A DNA stretch of 64,000 nt from Halopseudomonas bauzanensis (GCF_900114735.1 NZ_FOUA01000009.1:1-64000), one strand, 5' to 3'; shown: positions 1 through 10,865, counted from the first letter of the stretch. A program made the numbers and translations. Notes: generated by a model not told the origin, from the letters alone.

Positions 1-102
1 ACCCTGATCGCTCCGATCGCCATGGAAGACGGCCTGCGCTTCGCGATTCGCGAAGGTGGTCGTACCGTTGGTGCCGGCGTGGTTGCCAAGATCATCGCTT
101 GA
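1..102 (+). CDS. tuf: Elongation factor Tu, C-terminal end (partial)
   Basis: The first 33 codons and the TGA are the C-terminus of EF-Tu, which carries aminoacyl-tRNA to the ribosome. The frame contains the hallmark domain-III end ([20 protein letters not shown], then GVVAKII). The rest of the gene lies before the window. Its place directly before rpsJ is the usual str-S10 junction of pseudomonads. A strong hairpin terminator follows, so it ends a separate transcript. Confidence 0.95.
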   Translation, partial: TLIAPIAMEDGLRFAIREGGRTVGAGVVAKIIA

Positions 103-121
103 TGATTTGAGCCATACGCAG

Positions 122-148
122 AAGCCCCCGAGAGATCGGGGGCTTTTG
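122..148 (+). terminator. Rho-independent terminator after tuf
   Basis: A perfect 10-bp stem (aagcccccga / tcgggggctt) closes a 4-nt loop and runs into a short T tract, 20 nt after the tuf stop codon. Confidence 0.9.
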
Positions 149-156
149 TATTATGG

Positions 157-185
157 TTGACACTGGACTGGCGCATCAGTAGAAT
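157..185 (+). promoter_or_regulatory. Sigma-70 promoter of the S10 operon
   Basis: TTGACA (157-162), a 17-nt spacer and TAGAAT (180-185): a near-consensus sigma-70 promoter between the tuf terminator and rpsJ. It leaves a leader of about 65 nt. Confidence 0.8.
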
Positions 186-256
186 TGCGCCTCCCTTGAT
201 GGGCGTGCCCGGTCCGGGTGTGCTCGGAAGAATAGAAGCTTGGAGTTTCTGGTCAA

Positions 257-568
257 ATGCAGAACCAACAGATTCGTATTCGGTTGAAGGCTTTTGACCA
301 TCGCCTGATAGATCAATCAACCCAGGAAATCGTGGATACCGCGAAACGTACTGGGGCTCAGGTGCGTGGTCCGATACCTTTGCCGACACGCAAAGAGCGT
401 TTTACCGTGCTGGTTTCTCCGCACGTCAACAAAGATGCCCGGGATCAATATGAAATCCGTACCCATAAGCGGGTGCTGGATATCGTTCAGCCTACCGACA
501 AGACTGTCGATGCGCTGATGAAACTGGACCTTGCAGCTGGCGTTGAGGTTCAGATCAGCCTCGGCTGA
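257..568 (+). CDS. rpsJ: 30S ribosomal protein S10
   Basis: 103 residues, the usual length, full-length match to bacterial S10 ([19 protein letters not shown], the [15 protein letters not shown] loop and the [17 protein letters not shown] core). Besides its place in the 30S head, S10 is NusE, a partner of NusB in transcription antitermination. First gene of the S10 operon, served by the promoter at 157-185. Confidence 0.98.
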   Translation: MQNQQIRIRLKAFDHRLIDQSTQEIVDTAKRTGAQVRGPIPLPTRKERFTVLVSPHVNKDARDQYEIRTHKRVLDIVQPTDKTVDALMKLDLAAGVEVQISLG

Positions 569-592
569 TAGCCCCACACGACGGGGGCTATC
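567..592 (+). promoter_or_regulatory. Hairpin over the rpsJ stop codon
   Basis: gatagcccc (567-575) pairs with ggggctatc (584-592), overlapping the rpsJ TGA. No T tract follows, so it is not a classical terminator. It lies in the 95-nt rpsJ-rplC gap, the longest within the S10 operon. It could be a processing or attenuation element. Confidence 0.45.
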
Positions 593-663
593 CAGCCGTG
601 TAACGCCCTGAAATGGGCGGCCATAGCGGGTAAATAGCCCCGTGCACTCATGAGGTTTACAAC

Positions 664-1302
664 ATGACTATTGGTGTAGTCGGCCGGAAATGCGGTATGA
701 CCCGCGTTTTCACTGAAGATGGTATTTCCATTCCTGTTACGGTGGTTGAAGTCGAACCTAACCGTATCACTCAAGTAAAGTCCCTTGATTCGGACGGCTA
801 TCAAGCTATTCAAATCACCGTGGGTGAGCGTCGCGCCAGTCGCGTCAGCAAGCCGATGGCTGGGCATTTTGCCAAAGCGAATACTGCTGCAGGTCGCAGC
901 GTATGCGAATTCCGCCTGGAAGACGGCGCTGAGTTCGAAGCTGGTGCAGAAATCACCGTAAGCATTTTCGAAGCGGGCCAGAAAGTAGACGTTACCGGTC
1001 AGTCCAAAGGTAAGGGCTTTGCCGGTACCATCAAGCGCTGGAACTTCCGCGGACAGGATGCCACTCACGGCAACTCCGTATCCCACCGTGTTCCAGGTTC
1101 CATTGGCCAGTGCCAGACCCCGGGTCGCGTATTCAAGGGCAAGAAGATGTCCGGTCACATGGGCGCTGAGCAAGTGACTGTGCAGACCCTGGAAATCGTA
1201 CGCGTTGACGCCGAACGTAATCTGCTGCTCATCAAGGGTGCAGTGCCCGGCGCGCCTGGCAGCGACGTAGTTGTCCGCCCGGCAGTCAAGGCCAAGGGTT
1301 AA
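664..1302 (+). CDS. rplC: 50S ribosomal protein L3
   Basis: 212 residues, full length. The N-terminus ([16 protein letters not shown]) and the central extension reaching the peptidyl-transferase centre ([20 protein letters not shown], then [14 protein letters not shown]) are conserved. The glutamine in the central loop is a methylation target of PrmB in other gammaproteobacteria. L3 is one of the first proteins to bind 23S rRNA. Confidence 0.98.
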   Translation: MTIGVVGRKCGMTRVFTEDGISIPVTVVEVEPNRITQVKSLDSDGYQAIQITVGERRASRVSKPMAGHFAKANTAAGRSVCEFRLEDGAEFEAGAEITVSIFEAGQKVDVTGQSKGKGFAGTIKRWNFRGQDATHGNSVSHRVPGSIGQCQTPGRVFKGKKMSGHMGAEQVTVQTLEIVRVDAERNLLLIKGAVPGAPGSDVVVRPAVKAKG

Positions 1303-1314
1303 GGGGGAGTTAGC

Positions 1315-1917
1315 ATGAATCTGAATGTAGCTGGTGCAAGCGCGATCGAAGTATCCGATCTGGCCTTTGCAACCGAGTTTAACGAGACCCTGGTACACCA
1401 GGCCGTTGTCGCCTACATGGCTGGCGGTCGTCAGGGCACCAAGCAGCAGAAGACCCGTTCTGAAGTGTCCGGTGGCGGCAAGAAGCCCTGGCGTCAGAAG
1501 GGTACCGGCCGTGCACGTGCCGGCACCATCCGCAGCCCGATCTGGCGCGGGGGCGGTACCACTTTTGCAGCTCGTCCGCGTGATCATGAGCAGAAGCTGA
1601 ACCGGAAGATGTACCGTGGCGCCATGCGCTCGATCCTCTCCGAGCTGGTTCGCCTGGATCGCCTGGTCGTGGTCGAAAGCTTCTCTGTTGAAGCTCCCAA
1701 GACCAAGGCGCTGGTAGGCAAGCTCAAGGATCTGAATCTGGAGAAAGTGCTGATCGTCACTGACAGCCTGGACACCAACCTGTACCTGGCTGCGCGCAAC
1801 CTGCCGCATGTCGACGTACGTGATGTGCAGGGTTCTGACCCGGTCAGCCTGATCGCTTACGACAAGGTACTGATCACCGTACCTGCTGTTAAGAAGTTCG
1901 AGGAGATGCTGGGATGA
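1315..1917 (+). CDS. rplD: 50S ribosomal protein L4
   Basis: 200 residues, usual length. The long exit-tunnel loop is visible ([19 protein letters not shown], then RSPIWRGGG). In E. coli, L4 also represses its own S10 operon through the leader RNA; whether the leader here folds that way is not clear. The stop overlaps the rplW start (ATGA), indicating translational coupling. Confidence 0.98.
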   Translation: MNLNVAGASAIEVSDLAFATEFNETLVHQAVVAYMAGGRQGTKQQKTRSEVSGGGKKPWRQKGTGRARAGTIRSPIWRGGGTTFAARPRDHEQKLNRKMYRGAMRSILSELVRLDRLVVVESFSVEAPKTKALVGKLKDLNLEKVLIVTDSLDTNLYLAARNLPHVDVRDVQGSDPVSLIAYDKVLITVPAVKKFEEMLG

Positions 1918-2210
1918 ACCAAGAGCGCATTTTCAAAGTACTGCTTGGCCCGCATGTATCCGAGAAGGCTACCGTGCTGGCTGAGACCAATAGCCAGATC
2001 GTGTTCAAAGTGGATACCACTGCGACCAAGCTGGAAATCAAGAAAGCCGTTGAACAGCTGTTCAACGTCAAGGTAGACCGTGTGTCGACCTTGAATGTCA
2101 AAGGCAAGACCAAGCGAACCGTTCGCGGCCTGGGCAAGCGTAATGACTGGAAGAAGGCCTATGTCAGCCTTGAGCCCGGTCAGGACATCGACTTCGCCAG
2201 CGCTGAATAA
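1914..2210 (+). CDS. rplW: 50S ribosomal protein L23
   Basis: 98 residues. The N-terminus ([19 protein letters not shown]) and the C-terminal rRNA-binding part ([20 protein letters not shown]) match bacterial L23, which sits at the tunnel exit and is the docking point for trigger factor and SRP. Overlaps rplD by 4 bases. Confidence 0.98.
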   Translation: MNQERIFKVLLGPHVSEKATVLAETNSQIVFKVDTTATKLEIKKAVEQLFNVKVDRVSTLNVKGKTKRTVRGLGKRNDWKKAYVSLEPGQDIDFASAE

Positions 2211-2224
2211 GAAAGGGGTACATC

Positions 2225-3049
2225 ATGGCAATTGTTAAATGTAAACCTACTTCCGCTGGCCGCCGCTTCGTCGTAAAGGTCGTTAGCTCGGACCTGCACA
2301 AGGGTGCTCCTTATGCGCCCCTGCTCGAGAAGCAAGGCAAGTCCGGCGGACGTAACAACAATGGTCGCATCACCACGCGTCATCGTGGGGGCGGTCATAA
2401 GCAGCACTATCGTCTGGTCGATTTTCGTCGCAACAAGGATGGCATTCCCGCCACCGTTGAGCGTATCGAATACGATCCGAACCGTACCGCTCACATTGCT
2501 CTGCTGAAGTACGCCGACGGCGAGCGTCGCTACATCATCGCTCCCAAGGGTGTGACTGCTGGCGATCAGCTGGTGTCGGGTGCCGACGCGCCGATCAAGG
2601 CTGGCAACTGCCTGCCGCTGCGCAACATTCCGGTGGGTAGCACCATCCACGCGATCGAACTGAAGCCCGGCAAGGGTGCTCAGGTTGCCCGCAGTGCTGG
2701 TGCCTCCGTACAGCTGGTTGCCCGTGAAGGCGCCTATGTCACCGTTCGCCTGCGTTCCGGCGAAATGCGCAAGGTTCTCGGCGAATGCCGCGCCACCTTG
2801 GGCGAAGTGTCCAACGGTGAGCACAGCCTGCGCTCCCTGGGTAAGGCCGGTGCCACTCGCTGGCGCGGTGTGCGTCCGACCGTTCGTGGTGTTGCCATGA
2901 ACCCGGTTGATCACCCGCATGGTGGTGGTGAAGGGCGTACTTCTGGTGGTCGTCATCCGGTGTCGCCGTGGGGCTTCCCCACCAAGGGTGCTAAGACTCG
3001 GTCCAACAAGCGCACTGACAATATGATTGTCCGTCGTCGCAGCAAGTAA
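2225..3049 (+). CDS. rplB: 50S ribosomal protein L2
   Basis: 274 residues, typical length. Contains the most conserved L2 loop near residues 225-245 ([20 protein letters not shown]) with the histidine close to the peptidyl-transferase centre. L2 supports subunit association and peptide-bond formation. Confidence 0.98.
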   Translation: MAIVKCKPTSAGRRFVVKVVSSDLHKGAPYAPLLEKQGKSGGRNNNGRITTRHRGGGHKQHYRLVDFRRNKDGIPATVERIEYDPNRTAHIALLKYADGERRYIIAPKGVTAGDQLVSGADAPIKAGNCLPLRNIPVGSTIHAIELKPGKGAQVARSAGASVQLVAREGAYVTVRLRSGEMRKVLGECRATLGEVSNGEHSLRSLGKAGATRWRGVRPTVRGVAMNPVDHPHGGGEGRTSGGRHPVSPWGFPTKGAKTRSNKRTDNMIVRRRSK

Positions 3050-3065
3050 TTAGAGGGGAAACGAC

Positions 3066-3341
3066 GTGCCGCGTTCTCTGAAGAAAGGTCCTTTTATCGA
3101 TCTTCACCTGTTGAAGAAGGTCGAAGTTGCAGCAGAAAAGAACGATCGCAAGCCGGTTAAAACCTGGTCGCGCCGTTCGATGGTTCTGCCGCAGATGGTT
3201 GGTTTGACCATCGCAGTACACAACGGTCGTCAACATGTCCCGGTCATCGTTACCGAAGACATGGTCGGCCACAAATTGGGCGAATTCTCTGCCACGCGTA
3301 CCTATCGCGGTCATGCGGCAGACAAGAAAGCCAAGCGCTAA
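3066..3341 (+). CDS. rpsS: 30S ribosomal protein S19
   Basis: 91 residues. Starts with GTG at 3066, preceded by an AGAGGGGAA ribosome-binding site at 3051-3059. The N-terminus [20 protein letters not shown] fixes this start. S19 lies in the 30S head next to S13. Confidence 0.98.
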   Translation: MPRSLKKGPFIDLHLLKKVEVAAEKNDRKPVKTWSRRSMVLPQMVGLTIAVHNGRQHVPVIVTEDMVGHKLGEFSATRTYRGHAADKKAKR

Positions 3342-3353
3342 GGGGTTAGAAAG

Positions 3354-3686
3354 ATGGAAGTAGCCGCTACCGTTAAGGGCGCCCGACTCTCTGCCCAGAA
3401 AGCTCGCTTGGTCGCCGATCAGATCCGCGGGAAGAAGGTGGATGAGGCCCTGAATCTGCTGACTTTCAGCAACAAGAAGGCCGCTGATGTCATCAAGAAA
3501 GTGCTGGAGTCGGCCATTGCCAACGCTGAGCACAATGATGGCGCAGACGTGGATGACCTCAAGGTCTCCACCGTGTTTGTCAACGAAGGTCGCTCTCTGA
3601 AGCGCATCATGCCACGTGCCAAAGGCCGTGCTGATCGCATCATCAAGCGGTCTTGCCATATCACGGTCAAGGTTGCTGACAAGTAG
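3354..3686 (+). CDS. rplV: 50S ribosomal protein L22
   Basis: 110 residues. Conserved blocks [15 protein letters not shown] and the C-terminal tunnel hairpin ending in [11 protein letters not shown]22 lines the exit-tunnel constriction together with L4. Confidence 0.98.
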   Translation: MEVAATVKGARLSAQKARLVADQIRGKKVDEALNLLTFSNKKAADVIKKVLESAIANAEHNDGADVDDLKVSTVFVNEGRSLKRIMPRAKGRADRIIKRSCHITVKVADK

Positions 3687-3697
3687 GAGTCGATCAC

Positions 3698-4378
3698 ATG
3701 GGTCAGAAAGTACATCCGACAGGCATTCGCCTCGGTATCGTAAAACAGCACACTTCGGTGTGGTATGCAGACGGCCGCACTTATGCGGACTATCTGAACA
3801 CGGACCTGAAAGTACGCGCGTACATTCAGGACAAATTGAAAAGCGCTTCCGTCAGCCGCGTTGATATTCAGCGCCCGGCCCAGACAGCCCGCATCACCAT
3901 TCACACTGCCCGTCCCGGCATCGTGATTGGCAAGAAGGGTGAAGACGTCGAGAAGCTGCGTCAGGAACTGACCAGCCAGATGGGCGTTCCGGTGCACATC
4001 AACATCGAAGAGATCCGCAAGCCGGAACTCGACGGTGCCCTGGTGGCCCAGAGCGTTGCCCAGCAGCTCGAGCGTCGCGTCATGTTCCGTCGTGCGATGA
4101 AGCGTGCTGTACAGAACGCCATGCGTATTGGTGCCAAGGGTATCAAGATCCAGGTTAGCGGCCGTCTCGGCGGCGCCGAGATCGCCCGTACCGAATGGTA
4201 CCGTGAAGGCCGTGTGCCGCTGCACACTCTGCGTGCCGACATCGACTACGCAACGGCTGAAGCCCACACCACTTACGGTGTGATCGGTGTGAAGGTTTGG
4301 ATTTTCAAAGGCGAGATCATTGGTGGTCAGCCTGAAGAAATCAAAACCGTCGCGACCAAGAAAAAAGCTGCTAAGTAA
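3698..4378 (+). CDS. rpsC: 30S ribosomal protein S3
   Basis: 226 residues. KH-domain motif [14 protein letters not shown] around residues 70-85 and the C-terminal domain ([20 protein letters not shown]). S3 forms part of the mRNA entry channel. Confidence 0.98.
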   Translation: MGQKVHPTGIRLGIVKQHTSVWYADGRTYADYLNTDLKVRAYIQDKLKSASVSRVDIQRPAQTARITIHTARPGIVIGKKGEDVEKLRQELTSQMGVPVHINIEEIRKPELDGALVAQSVAQQLERRVMFRRAMKRAVQNAMRIGAKGIKIQVSGRLGGAEIARTEWYREGRVPLHTLRADIDYATAEAHTTYGVIGVKVWIFKGEIIGGQPEEIKTVATKKKAAK

Positions 4379-4389
4379 GGGGTACGCAC

Positions 4390-4803
4390 ATGTTACAACC
4401 CAAGCGTACGAAGTTCCGCAAGCAAATGACCGGTCACAACCGTGGCCTGGCACATCGCGGCAGTAAAGTGAGCTTTGGCGAATACGCACTCAAATCCGTC
4501 AGCCGTGGTCGTTTGACCGCCCGTCAGATTGAAGCGGCACGTCGTGCTCTGACTCGTCACGTCAAGCGTGGCGGTAAAATCTGGATCCGTGTCTTCCCTG
4601 ACAAGCCGATCTCCAAGAAGCCTCTCGAAGTGCGGATGGGTAAAGGTAAGGGTAACGTCGAATACTGGGTAGCCCAGATTCAGCCGGGCAAGGTCCTGTA
4701 TGAGATTGAAGGTGTTTCCGAAGAGCTGGCGCGTGAGGCTTTTGCCCTGGCCGCTGCCAAGCTGCCCCTCGCAACCACCTTTGTTAAGCGGACGGTGATG
4801 TGA
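4390..4803 (+). CDS. rplP: 50S ribosomal protein L16
   Basis: 137 residues, usual length, starting [19 protein letters not shown]. The block [20 protein letters not shown] contains the arginine (near residue 81 in E. coli numbering) hydroxylated by RoxA/YcfD. Its TGA shares one base with the rpmC ATG. Confidence 0.98.
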   Translation: MLQPKRTKFRKQMTGHNRGLAHRGSKVSFGEYALKSVSRGRLTARQIEAARRALTRHVKRGGKIWIRVFPDKPISKKPLEVRMGKGKGNVEYWVAQIQPGKVLYEIEGVSEELAREAFALAAAKLPLATTFVKRTVM

Positions 4804-4994
4804 TGAAAGCGACAGAACTTCGTGAAAAATCTGCCGAGCAGCTGAACGAGCAGCTGCTCACCCTGCTGCGCGACCAGTTCAATCTGCGCATGCAGAAGGC
4901 AACCGGTCAACTCGGTCAGAGTCATCTGCTCAAGCAGACCAAGCGTGACATCGCTCGAGTCAAGACCGTGCTCAATCAGAAAGGTGGTAACTGA
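4803..4994 (+). CDS. rpmC: 50S ribosomal protein L29
   Basis: 63 residues. Start set at the ATG 4803 because family members begin [18 protein letters not shown]; a GTG one codon upstream is the only alternative. It overlaps the rplP stop by one base. L29 lies at the tunnel exit beside L23. Confidence 0.97.
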   Translation: MKATELREKSAEQLNEQLLTLLRDQFNLRMQKATGQLGQSHLLKQTKRDIARVKTVLNQKGGN

Positions 4995-4996
4995 TC

Positions 4997-5260
4997 ATGG
5001 CCGAGAACACTACAGTTAGTACCGTTACTGGCCGTGTGGTCAGCGACAAGATGGACAAAACCGTTACTGTGCTCATCGAGCGTCAGGTAAAGCACCCGCT
5101 GTACGGCAAGTACGTACGCCGCTCTACCAAGCTGCATGCGCATGATGAGAACAACGAATGCCGCATCGGCGATCTGGTCACTATCCGGGAAACCCGTCCC
5201 TTGGCTAAAACCAAGAGCTGGACCCTGGTACAGATCGACGAGCGCGCGGCGCAAGTTTAA
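4997..5260 (+). CDS. rpsQ: 30S ribosomal protein S17
   Basis: 87 residues with the OB-fold blocks [19 protein letters not shown] and [15 protein letters not shown]. Last gene of the S10 operon; a 44-nt gap separates it from rplN of the spc group. Confidence 0.98.
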   Translation: MAENTTVSTVTGRVVSDKMDKTVTVLIERQVKHPLYGKYVRRSTKLHAHDENNECRIGDLVTIRETRPLAKTKSWTLVQIDERAAQV

Positions 5261-5304
5261 GCCCCGCGCTGTTATAGCGGATTATTTAAGGGTCGGAGAA
5301 AGTT

Positions 5305-5673
5305 ATGATTCAGACTCAATCCATGCTGGATGTGGCTGACAACAGTGGTGCACGCCGCGTTATGTGCATCAAGGTTCTGGGCGGTTCTCACCGTCGCTAC
5401 GCCGGCATTGGCGATATCATCAAAGTGACCGTGAAGGAAGCGATTCCGCGCGGCAAAGTAAAGAAAGGCCAGGTGCTGACTGCGGTCATCGTGCGTACCC
5501 GTCACGGCGTTCGCCGTACCGACGGTTCGCTGATCCGTTTCGATGGCAACGCAGCCGTTCTGCTCAACAACAAAAATGAGCCGATCGGTACCCGCATCTT
5601 TGGGCCAGTGACGCGTGAACTGCGTAACGAGCAGTTCATGAAGATCGTTTCCCTCGCGCCCGAAGTGCTGTAA
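5305..5673 (+). CDS. rplN: 50S ribosomal protein L14
   Basis: 122 residues, exactly the family length. Opens [21 protein letters not shown]-terminal block [20 protein letters not shown]. Forms inter-subunit bridges and is the target of the silencing factor RsfS in other bacteria. Confidence 0.98.
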   Translation: MIQTQSMLDVADNSGARRVMCIKVLGGSHRRYAGIGDIIKVTVKEAIPRGKVKKGQVLTAVIVRTRHGVRRTDGSLIRFDGNAAVLLNNKNEPIGTRIFGPVTRELRNEQFMKIVSLAPEVL

Positions 5674-5684
5674 GGAGCCCGGTC

Positions 5685-5999
5685 ATGCAAAAGATCAAAC
5701 GTGACGACGACGTAATCGTCATCGCCGGAAAAGACAAAGGCAAGCGTGGCAAGGTCCGTAAGGTCCTGGCTGACGACCGCCTGGTCATTGCTGGTGTCAA
5801 CATTATCAAGCGTGCTACCAAGCCGAACCCTATGGCTGGTGTGCAGGGCGGTATTGTTGAAAAGGAGGCGCCAATCCACGTCTCCAACGTGGCTATCTTC
5901 AACCCTGAGACCAGCAAAGCCGACCGTATCGGCTTCAAGGTCGAAGACGGTAAGAAGGTTCGTATTTTCAAGTCGACCCAAAAAGCGGTCGACGCTTGA
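5685..5999 (+). CDS. rplX: 50S ribosomal protein L24
   Basis: 104 residues with the KOW motif near the N-terminus ([17 protein letters not shown]). An assembly initiator protein of the large subunit. Confidence 0.98.
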   Translation: MQKIKRDDDVIVIAGKDKGKRGKVRKVLADDRLVIAGVNIIKRATKPNPMAGVQGGIVEKEAPIHVSNVAIFNPETSKADRIGFKVEDGKKVRIFKSTQKAVDA

Positions 6000-6016
6000 G
6001 AATCTAGGTGCTTACC

Positions 6017-6556
6017 ATGGCAAGATTGAAAGAACATTACCGGACTACCCTGGTTCCGCAGCTCAAGGAAGACCTGGGCCTGCAGAACGTGATGGAAGTG
6101 CCGAAGATCACCAAGATCACCCTGAACATGGGCCTTGGTGAAGCAGTAGGTGACAAGAAAGTCATTGAGAACGCATTGGCTGACCTGGAAAAGATCACTG
6201 GCCGTAAAGGCATCGTGACCTACTCCCGCAAGTCGATTGCCGGCTTCAAGATTCGTGACGGCTGGCCGATCGGTGTCAAGGTGACGCTGCGTCGTGAACA
6301 GATGTATGAGTTCCTGGATCGTCTGCTGTCGATCTCGCTGCCGCGCGTACGTGACTTCCGTGGTCTGAATGCCAAGTCCTTTGATGGTCGCGGCAACTAC
6401 AGCATGGGTGTGAAAGAGCAGATCATCTTCCCGGAAATCGATTACGACAAGATCGATGCTCTGCGTGGTCTGGACATCACCCTGACCACTACCGCCCGGA
6501 CTGACGACGAAGGCCGCGCGCTGCTGCGTGCGTTCAACTTCCCGTTCCGCAACTAG
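6017..6556 (+). CDS. rplE: 50S ribosomal protein L5
   Basis: 179 residues from the ATG at 6017. An in-frame GTG three codons upstream is rejected because family members begin MARLKExY. Conserved blocks [12 protein letters not shown] and [17 protein letters not shown]. Binds 5S rRNA and contacts the P-site tRNA. Confidence 0.97.
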   Translation: MARLKEHYRTTLVPQLKEDLGLQNVMEVPKITKITLNMGLGEAVGDKKVIENALADLEKITGRKGIVTYSRKSIAGFKIRDGWPIGVKVTLRREQMYEFLDRLLSISLPRVRDFRGLNAKSFDGRGNYSMGVKEQIIFPEIDYDKIDALRGLDITLTTTARTDDEGRALLRAFNFPFRN

Positions 6557-6566
6557 GAGTCAGGCA

Positions 6567-6872
6567 ATGGCTAAAATCAGCATGAAGAACCGCGAGGCCA
6601 AACGGGCTCGCCTGGTTGCCAAGTACGCTGCCAAGCGTGCTGAACTCAAGGCCACCGTCGGCAACGTCAATGCATCTGTTGAAGATCGTTGGAATGCCCA
6701 GGTTGCCCTGCAAAAACTGCCGCGTGATGCGAGCCCCGTGCGTCAGCGTAACCGCTGCCGCGTGACTGGCCGCCCACACGGTGTATACCGCAAGTTCGGT
6801 CTCTCGCGTATCAAGCTGCGCGAAGCTGCCATGCGCGGTGATGTACCCGGTCTGGTCAAGGCCAGCTGGTAA
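6567..6872 (+). CDS. rpsN: 30S ribosomal protein S14 (zinc-free type)
   Basis: 101 residues from the ATG at 6567, preceded by AGGAG. Starts [20 protein letters not shown] and ends in the conserved [20 protein letters not shown] block. It lacks the CxxC...CxxC zinc ribbon of the short S14 form, so this is the long zinc-independent form usual in gammaproteobacteria. Confidence 0.97.
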   Translation: MAKISMKNREAKRARLVAKYAAKRAELKATVGNVNASVEDRWNAQVALQKLPRDASPVRQRNRCRVTGRPHGVYRKFGLSRIKLREAAMRGDVPGLVKASW

Positions 6873-6911
6873 ACAAGACCTTAATTACTCAGTTTCAGGA
6901 GCACAAAGCCC

Positions 6912-7304
6912 ATGAGTATGCAGGACCCGTTAGCCGATATGCTAACCCGTATCCGTAATGCCCAGATGGCTGAAAAGTCCAGTGTCAGCATGCCTTCGGC
7001 AAAGCTGAAGGTGGCTGTCGCCAAAGTACTTAAAGAAGAAGGCTATGTAGCTGGTTACGAAGTGCAGGGCGATGCCAAGCCTGTGCTGTCGATCGAGCTC
7101 AAGTACTTCGAAGGCAAGCCGGTAATCGAAGAAATGAAGCGCATCAGCCGTCCCGGCCTGCGTCAGTACAAGTCCGTTGACCAGCTTCCCAAGGTCAAGG
7201 GTGGACTGGGTGTCTCGATCGTCTCCACCAACAAAGGTGTTATGACTGATCGCGCTGCTCGCGCTGCCGGTATCGGCGGTGAAGTGCTCTGCACCGTATT
7301 CTGA
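6912..7304 (+). CDS. rpsH: 30S ribosomal protein S8
   Basis: 130 residues. [18 protein letters not shown] at the start and the C-terminal [20 protein letters not shown] motif identify S8, a primary 16S rRNA binder. In E. coli S8 represses the spc operon at its rplE site. Confidence 0.98.
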   Translation: MSMQDPLADMLTRIRNAQMAEKSSVSMPSAKLKVAVAKVLKEEGYVAGYEVQGDAKPVLSIELKYFEGKPVIEEMKRISRPGLRQYKSVDQLPKVKGGLGVSIVSTNKGVMTDRAARAAGIGGEVLCTVF

Positions 7305-7316
7305 TAGGGGGTTACG

Positions 7317-7847
7317 ATGTCTCGCGTCGCTAAGAACCCTGTCACTTTGCCGCAGGGTGTAGAAGTCAAGATTGATGGTCAGGATGTCTCCGTCAAGGGC
7401 CCGAAGGGCGCCCTCGCACTGAGCATGCATCCGGCCGTTGAAGTAACCCAGGAAGAGGGCGTACTGCGTTTCGCTCCTCGTCCTGGCAGTGTCAATGCAG
7501 CCATGGCCGGCACCACTCGTGCACTGGTCAACAACATGGTTGTCGGCGTCAGCCAAGGTTTCGAGCGCAAGCTGCAGCTGGTTGGTGTAGGATACCGGGC
7601 TCAGGCTAAAGGACAGGTTCTGTCCCTGGCCCTGGGTTTCTCCCACCCAATCGACTATCAGCTGCCCGAGGGTGTTTCGGTTGAAACCCCCAGCCAGACT
7701 GACATCGTCATCAAAGGCATCGACAAGCAACTGGTCGGTCAGGTAGCCGCGGAAATTCGTGATTTCCGTCGTCCCGAACCCTATAAGGGCAAGGGTGTTC
7801 GCTACGCCGATGAGGTCGTGCGTCGTAAAGAAGCCAAGAAGAAGTAG
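7317..7847 (+). CDS. rplF: 50S ribosomal protein L6
   Basis: 176 residues. Conserved N-terminal [18 protein letters not shown] and the C-terminal signature [20 protein letters not shown]. Located near the factor-binding stalk base. Confidence 0.98.
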   Translation: MSRVAKNPVTLPQGVEVKIDGQDVSVKGPKGALALSMHPAVEVTQEEGVLRFAPRPGSVNAAMAGTTRALVNNMVVGVSQGFERKLQLVGVGYRAQAKGQVLSLALGFSHPIDYQLPEGVSVETPSQTDIVIKGIDKQLVGQVAAEIRDFRRPEPYKGKGVRYADEVVRRKEAKKK

Positions 7848-7857
7848 GGCATAGAAA

Positions 7858-8208
7858 ATGAGCGATAAAAAAGTTATTCGTCTCCGTCGCGCTCGTCGTT
7901 CGCGTCTGAAACTGCGCGAGCTCGAAGCCGTACGTCTGTGCGTGTACCGTTCTTCGCAGCACATGTACGCACAAGTGATCTCGGCCGACGGTTCCAAGGT
8001 TCTGGCCAGTGCCTCCACCCTTGACGCAAACTTGCGCAGTGGCAGTACCGGCAACATCGAAGCCGCCAAACAGGTAGGTCTTCTGGTCGCCGAACGTGCC
8101 AAGGCCGCCGGTGTAACTCAGGTCTCCTTCGACCGTTCCGGCTTCAAGTATCATGGCCGCGTGAAAGCGCTGGCCGACGCCGCTCGTGAAGGCGGGCTGG
8201 AATTCTAA
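7858..8208 (+). CDS. rplR: 50S ribosomal protein L18
   Basis: 116 residues, basic N-terminal tail ([17 protein letters not shown]) and C-terminal [20 protein letters not shown]. Binds 5S rRNA with L5 and L25. Confidence 0.98.
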   Translation: MSDKKVIRLRRARRSRLKLRELEAVRLCVYRSSQHMYAQVISADGSKVLASASTLDANLRSGSTGNIEAAKQVGLLVAERAKAAGVTQVSFDRSGFKYHGRVKALADAAREGGLEF

Positions 8209-8218
8209 GGGTAGAGCT

Positions 8219-8722
8219 ATGGCTAATTTCGATCAAAAGCGTGACGAAGGTTACATCGAGAAACTGGTTCAGGTTAACCGCGTCGCCAAAGTAGTTAAGG
8301 GCGGTCGGATCTTTGCCTTCACAGCGCTGACAGTAGTCGGCGATGGCAATGGTCGCGTGGGCTTCGGTCGTGGCAAGGCGCGTGAAGTGCCTGCCGCTAT
8401 CCAGAAGGCCATGGAAGCCGCACGTCGTAACATGATCCAGGTGGATCTGAATGGCACCACCATTCAGTATCCCCTGCGGGCTGCCCATGGTGCCTCCAAG
8501 GTATTCATGATGCCGGCCTCCGAAGGTACTGGCGTTATCGCCGGTGGCGCTATGCGCGCCGTTCTGGAAGCCGCTGGCATCCATAACGTACTGGCCAAAT
8601 GTTACGGTTCCACCAACCCGGTCAACGTCGTTCAGGCTACCTACAAGGGTCTGAAGTCTATGCAGTCTCCCGATTCTGTGGCGGCCAAGCGTGGCAAGAC
8701 CGTTGAAGACATCGTGGGGTAA
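8219..8722 (+). CDS. rpsE: 30S ribosomal protein S5
   Basis: 167 residues from the ATG at 8219; an earlier in-frame ATG inside rplR is rejected because family members begin [17 protein letters not shown]. Contains the S5 double-stranded-RNA-binding fold ([20 protein letters not shown]) and the helicase-site residues of the mRNA entry channel. Confidence 0.98.
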   Translation: MANFDQKRDEGYIEKLVQVNRVAKVVKGGRIFAFTALTVVGDGNGRVGFGRGKAREVPAAIQKAMEAARRNMIQVDLNGTTIQYPLRAAHGASKVFMMPASEGTGVIAGGAMRAVLEAAGIHNVLAKCYGSTNPVNVVQATYKGLKSMQSPDSVAAKRGKTVEDIVG

Positions 8723-8728
8723 GCTGGC

Positions 8729-8911
8729 ATGGCTAATGCAAAAATCAAAGTAACCCTGTTCAAGAGCGTGATCGGGCGTCTGCCGAGCCACAAGGCTTCC
8801 GTAAAGGGCCTGGGCCTGCGCCGCATCGGTCATACCGTCGAAGTCGAAGATACTCCGGCTGTACGTGGGATGATCAACAGGGTCTCCTACATGGTCCGGG
8901 TTGAGGGTTAA
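8729..8911 (+). CDS. rpmD: 50S ribosomal protein L30
   Basis: 60 residues, typical small L30 ([40 protein letters not shown]). Sits between rpsE and rplO in the standard order. Confidence 0.97.
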   Translation: MANAKIKVTLFKSVIGRLPSHKASVKGLGLRRIGHTVEVEDTPAVRGMINRVSYMVRVEG

Positions 8912-8914
8912 GAC

Positions 8915-9349
8915 ATGAAACTGAATGATCTGCGTTCCGCGCCGGGTGCACGCCCTGAAAAGCTGCGCGTCGGTCGCGGTATCGGCAGCGGCCTGGGCAA
9001 GACAGCCGGTCGCGGCCACAAAGGTTTGACTTCGCGCTCCGGCGGTAAGGTCGCTCCCGGTTTCGAGGGTGGTCAACAGCCGTTGCACCGTCGTCTGCCG
9101 AAGTTCGGCTTCACTTCCAAGATCGCGATGGTGACCGCTGAAATTCGCACCAGCGAGCTGAACAAGCTGGATGTCGATGTTATCGACCTGCAAGCGCTGA
9201 AAGACGCCAATATCATTGGTGACAAGTTTGTACGCGCCAAGGTAGTTCTGTCCGGTGATGTAACCAAAGCGGTTACCATCAAAGGTCTGAAAGCTACCAA
9301 GGGTGCCCGTGCAGCGATCGAAGCAGCTGGCGGCAAGATCGAGGAATAA
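8915..9349 (+). CDS. rplO: 50S ribosomal protein L15
   Basis: 144 residues. The glycine-rich arm [18 protein letters not shown] and [17 protein letters not shown] are diagnostic. A late assembly protein of the 50S subunit. Confidence 0.98.
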   Translation: MKLNDLRSAPGARPEKLRVGRGIGSGLGKTAGRGHKGLTSRSGGKVAPGFEGGQQPLHRRLPKFGFTSKIAMVTAEIRTSELNKLDVDVIDLQALKDANIIGDKFVRAKVVLSGDVTKAVTIKGLKATKGARAAIEAAGGKIEE

Positions 9350-9356
9350 GGACTAC

Positions 9357-10685
9357 ATGGCTAAGCAAGGCGCTCTCTCTGGAATGAATCAAGGCGGCCT
9401 GACGGAACTATGGGGGCGCCTGCGCTTCCTGTTCCTGGCGATCATCGTTTACCGAATCGGTGCCCATATACCGGTGCCCGGTATCAACCCTGATCGTCTG
9501 GCAGATATGTTCAGACAGAATGAGGGGACCATTCTTAGCCTGTTCAACATGTTTTCCGGTGGTGCCCTGGAGCGGATGAGTATCTTCGCTCTGGGGATCA
9601 TGCCGTATATCTCTGCATCGATCATCATGCAGTTGATGACGGCGGTGAGCCCAACGCTGGAGCAGTTGAAGAAGGAAGGTGAGTCCGGACGCCGCAAGAT
9701 CAGTCAGTACACGCGTTATCTGACGCTGGTGCTGGCCTTGATTCAGGCGGTGGGGATGTCGGTTGGCCTGTCCAGCCAGGGCGTGGCCTTCGCTACCGGT
9801 TTTGGCTTCTATTTCATAGCGGTCACTACCTTCGTGGCGGGTGCGATGTTCATGATGTGGCTGGGTGAGCAGATCACCGAGCGAGGCGTCGGCAATGGTA
9901 TCTCCATGCTGATCTTCGCCGGTATCGTTGCTGGTTTGCCCGGCGCAATAGGGCAGTCCTTCGAGGCGGCACGTCAGGGCGATATCAACATCTTCGCGCT
10001 GATTACCATCGCCTTGCTGGCGGTTGCCATGATCGCGTTCGTGATCTTCGTCGAGCGTGGTCAGCGGCGCATCACTGTGAACTACGCCAAGCGGCAGCAG
10101 GGCCGCAAGGTGTTCGCTGCCCAGACCAGCCACTTGCCGTTGAAGGTGAATATGGCTGGGGTGATTCCAGCGATTTTCGCCAGCAGCATCCTGTTGTTTC
10201 CGGCTTCGCTGGGGACCTGGTTCGGCCAGGGTGAGGGCATGGGTTGGCTGCAAAGCCTGTCCCAGGCTATTGCCCCGGGTCAGCCGTTGAACATCATTCT
10301 GTTCAGTGCAGGGATCATTTTCTTCTGCTTCTTCTATACAGCGCTGATGTTCAACCCCAAGGATGTGGCTGACAATCTGAAGAAGTCTGGTGCTTTCATT
10401 CCGGGTATCCGCCCGGGTGAACAGTCCGCTCGTTATATCGACGGCGTACTGACCCGCCTGACCATGTTCGGAGCACTGTACATGACTGCGGTCTGCCTGC
10501 TGCCGCAGTTCCTGGTAGTCTCGGCCAACGTGCCGTTCTATCTGGGTGGGACTTCGCTGTTGATCGTTGTTGTGGTTGTTATGGACTTCATGTCCCAAGT
10601 ACAATCGCACCTCGTTTCTCAGCAGTATGAGTCTCTTTTGAAGAAATCGAACCTGAAAGGCTACGGCAGCGGCATGCTGCGCTGA
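9357..10685 (+). CDS. secY: Protein translocase subunit SecY
   Basis: 442 residues from the ATG at 9357 (AAGGA upstream); an in-frame ATG inside rplO is not used. Ten membrane segments are evident. Signature residues: plug and pore region after [20 protein letters not shown], and the cytosolic loop motif [14 protein letters not shown]-like at [17 protein letters not shown]. SecY is the channel of SecYEG, exporting unfolded proteins and inserting membrane proteins. Confidence 0.98.
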   Translation: MAKQGALSGMNQGGLTELWGRLRFLFLAIIVYRIGAHIPVPGINPDRLADMFRQNEGTILSLFNMFSGGALERMSIFALGIMPYISASIIMQLMTAVSPTLEQLKKEGESGRRKISQYTRYLTLVLALIQAVGMSVGLSSQGVAFATGFGFYFIAVTTFVAGAMFMMWLGEQITERGVGNGISMLIFAGIVAGLPGAIGQSFEAARQGDINIFALITIALLAVAMIAFVIFVERGQRRITVNYAKRQQGRKVFAAQTSHLPLKVNMAGVIPAIFASSILLFPASLGTWFGQGEGMGWLQSLSQAIAPGQPLNIILFSAGIIFFCFFYTALMFNPKDVADNLKKSGAFIPGIRPGEQSARYIDGVLTRLTMFGALYMTAVCLLPQFLVVSANVPFYLGGTSLLIVVVVVMDFMSQVQSHLVSQQYESLLKKSNLKGYGSGMLR

Positions 10686-10709
10686 TATTTCAGGATTCTG
10701 GAGAACGTT

Positions 10710-10826
10710 ATGAAAGTTGCAGCATCAGTCAAGAAGCTTTGCCGTAACTGCAAGGTCATCCGTCGCAACGGCAGCGTACGGGTCATCTGCAGTGCTGAGC
10801 CTCGTCACAAACAGCGCCAGGGTTGA
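10710..10826 (+). CDS. rpmJ: 50S ribosomal protein L36 (zinc-binding type)
   Basis: 38 residues starting [20 protein letters not shown]. It has the zinc-ribbon ligands Cys11, Cys14, Cys27 and His33, so it is the C+ zinc form. RBS CTGGAG precedes the ATG. Last gene of the spc transcript; followed by a hairpin with a T tract. Confidence 0.97.
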   Translation: MKVAASVKKLCRNCKVIRRNGSVRVICSAEPRHKQRQG

Positions 10827-10865
10827 TTACTCAACCTGCTCTGATTGAAGACTACGTCTCAGGAT

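Noticed and set aside
550-1809. Long reverse-strand ORF of 419 codons across rplC/rplD
   Set aside because: Antisense shadow of two certain ribosomal genes; no RBS and no family resemblance. The same holds for long antisense frames opposite rpsC, katA, secY, uvrA, the MFS gene and mmsA.
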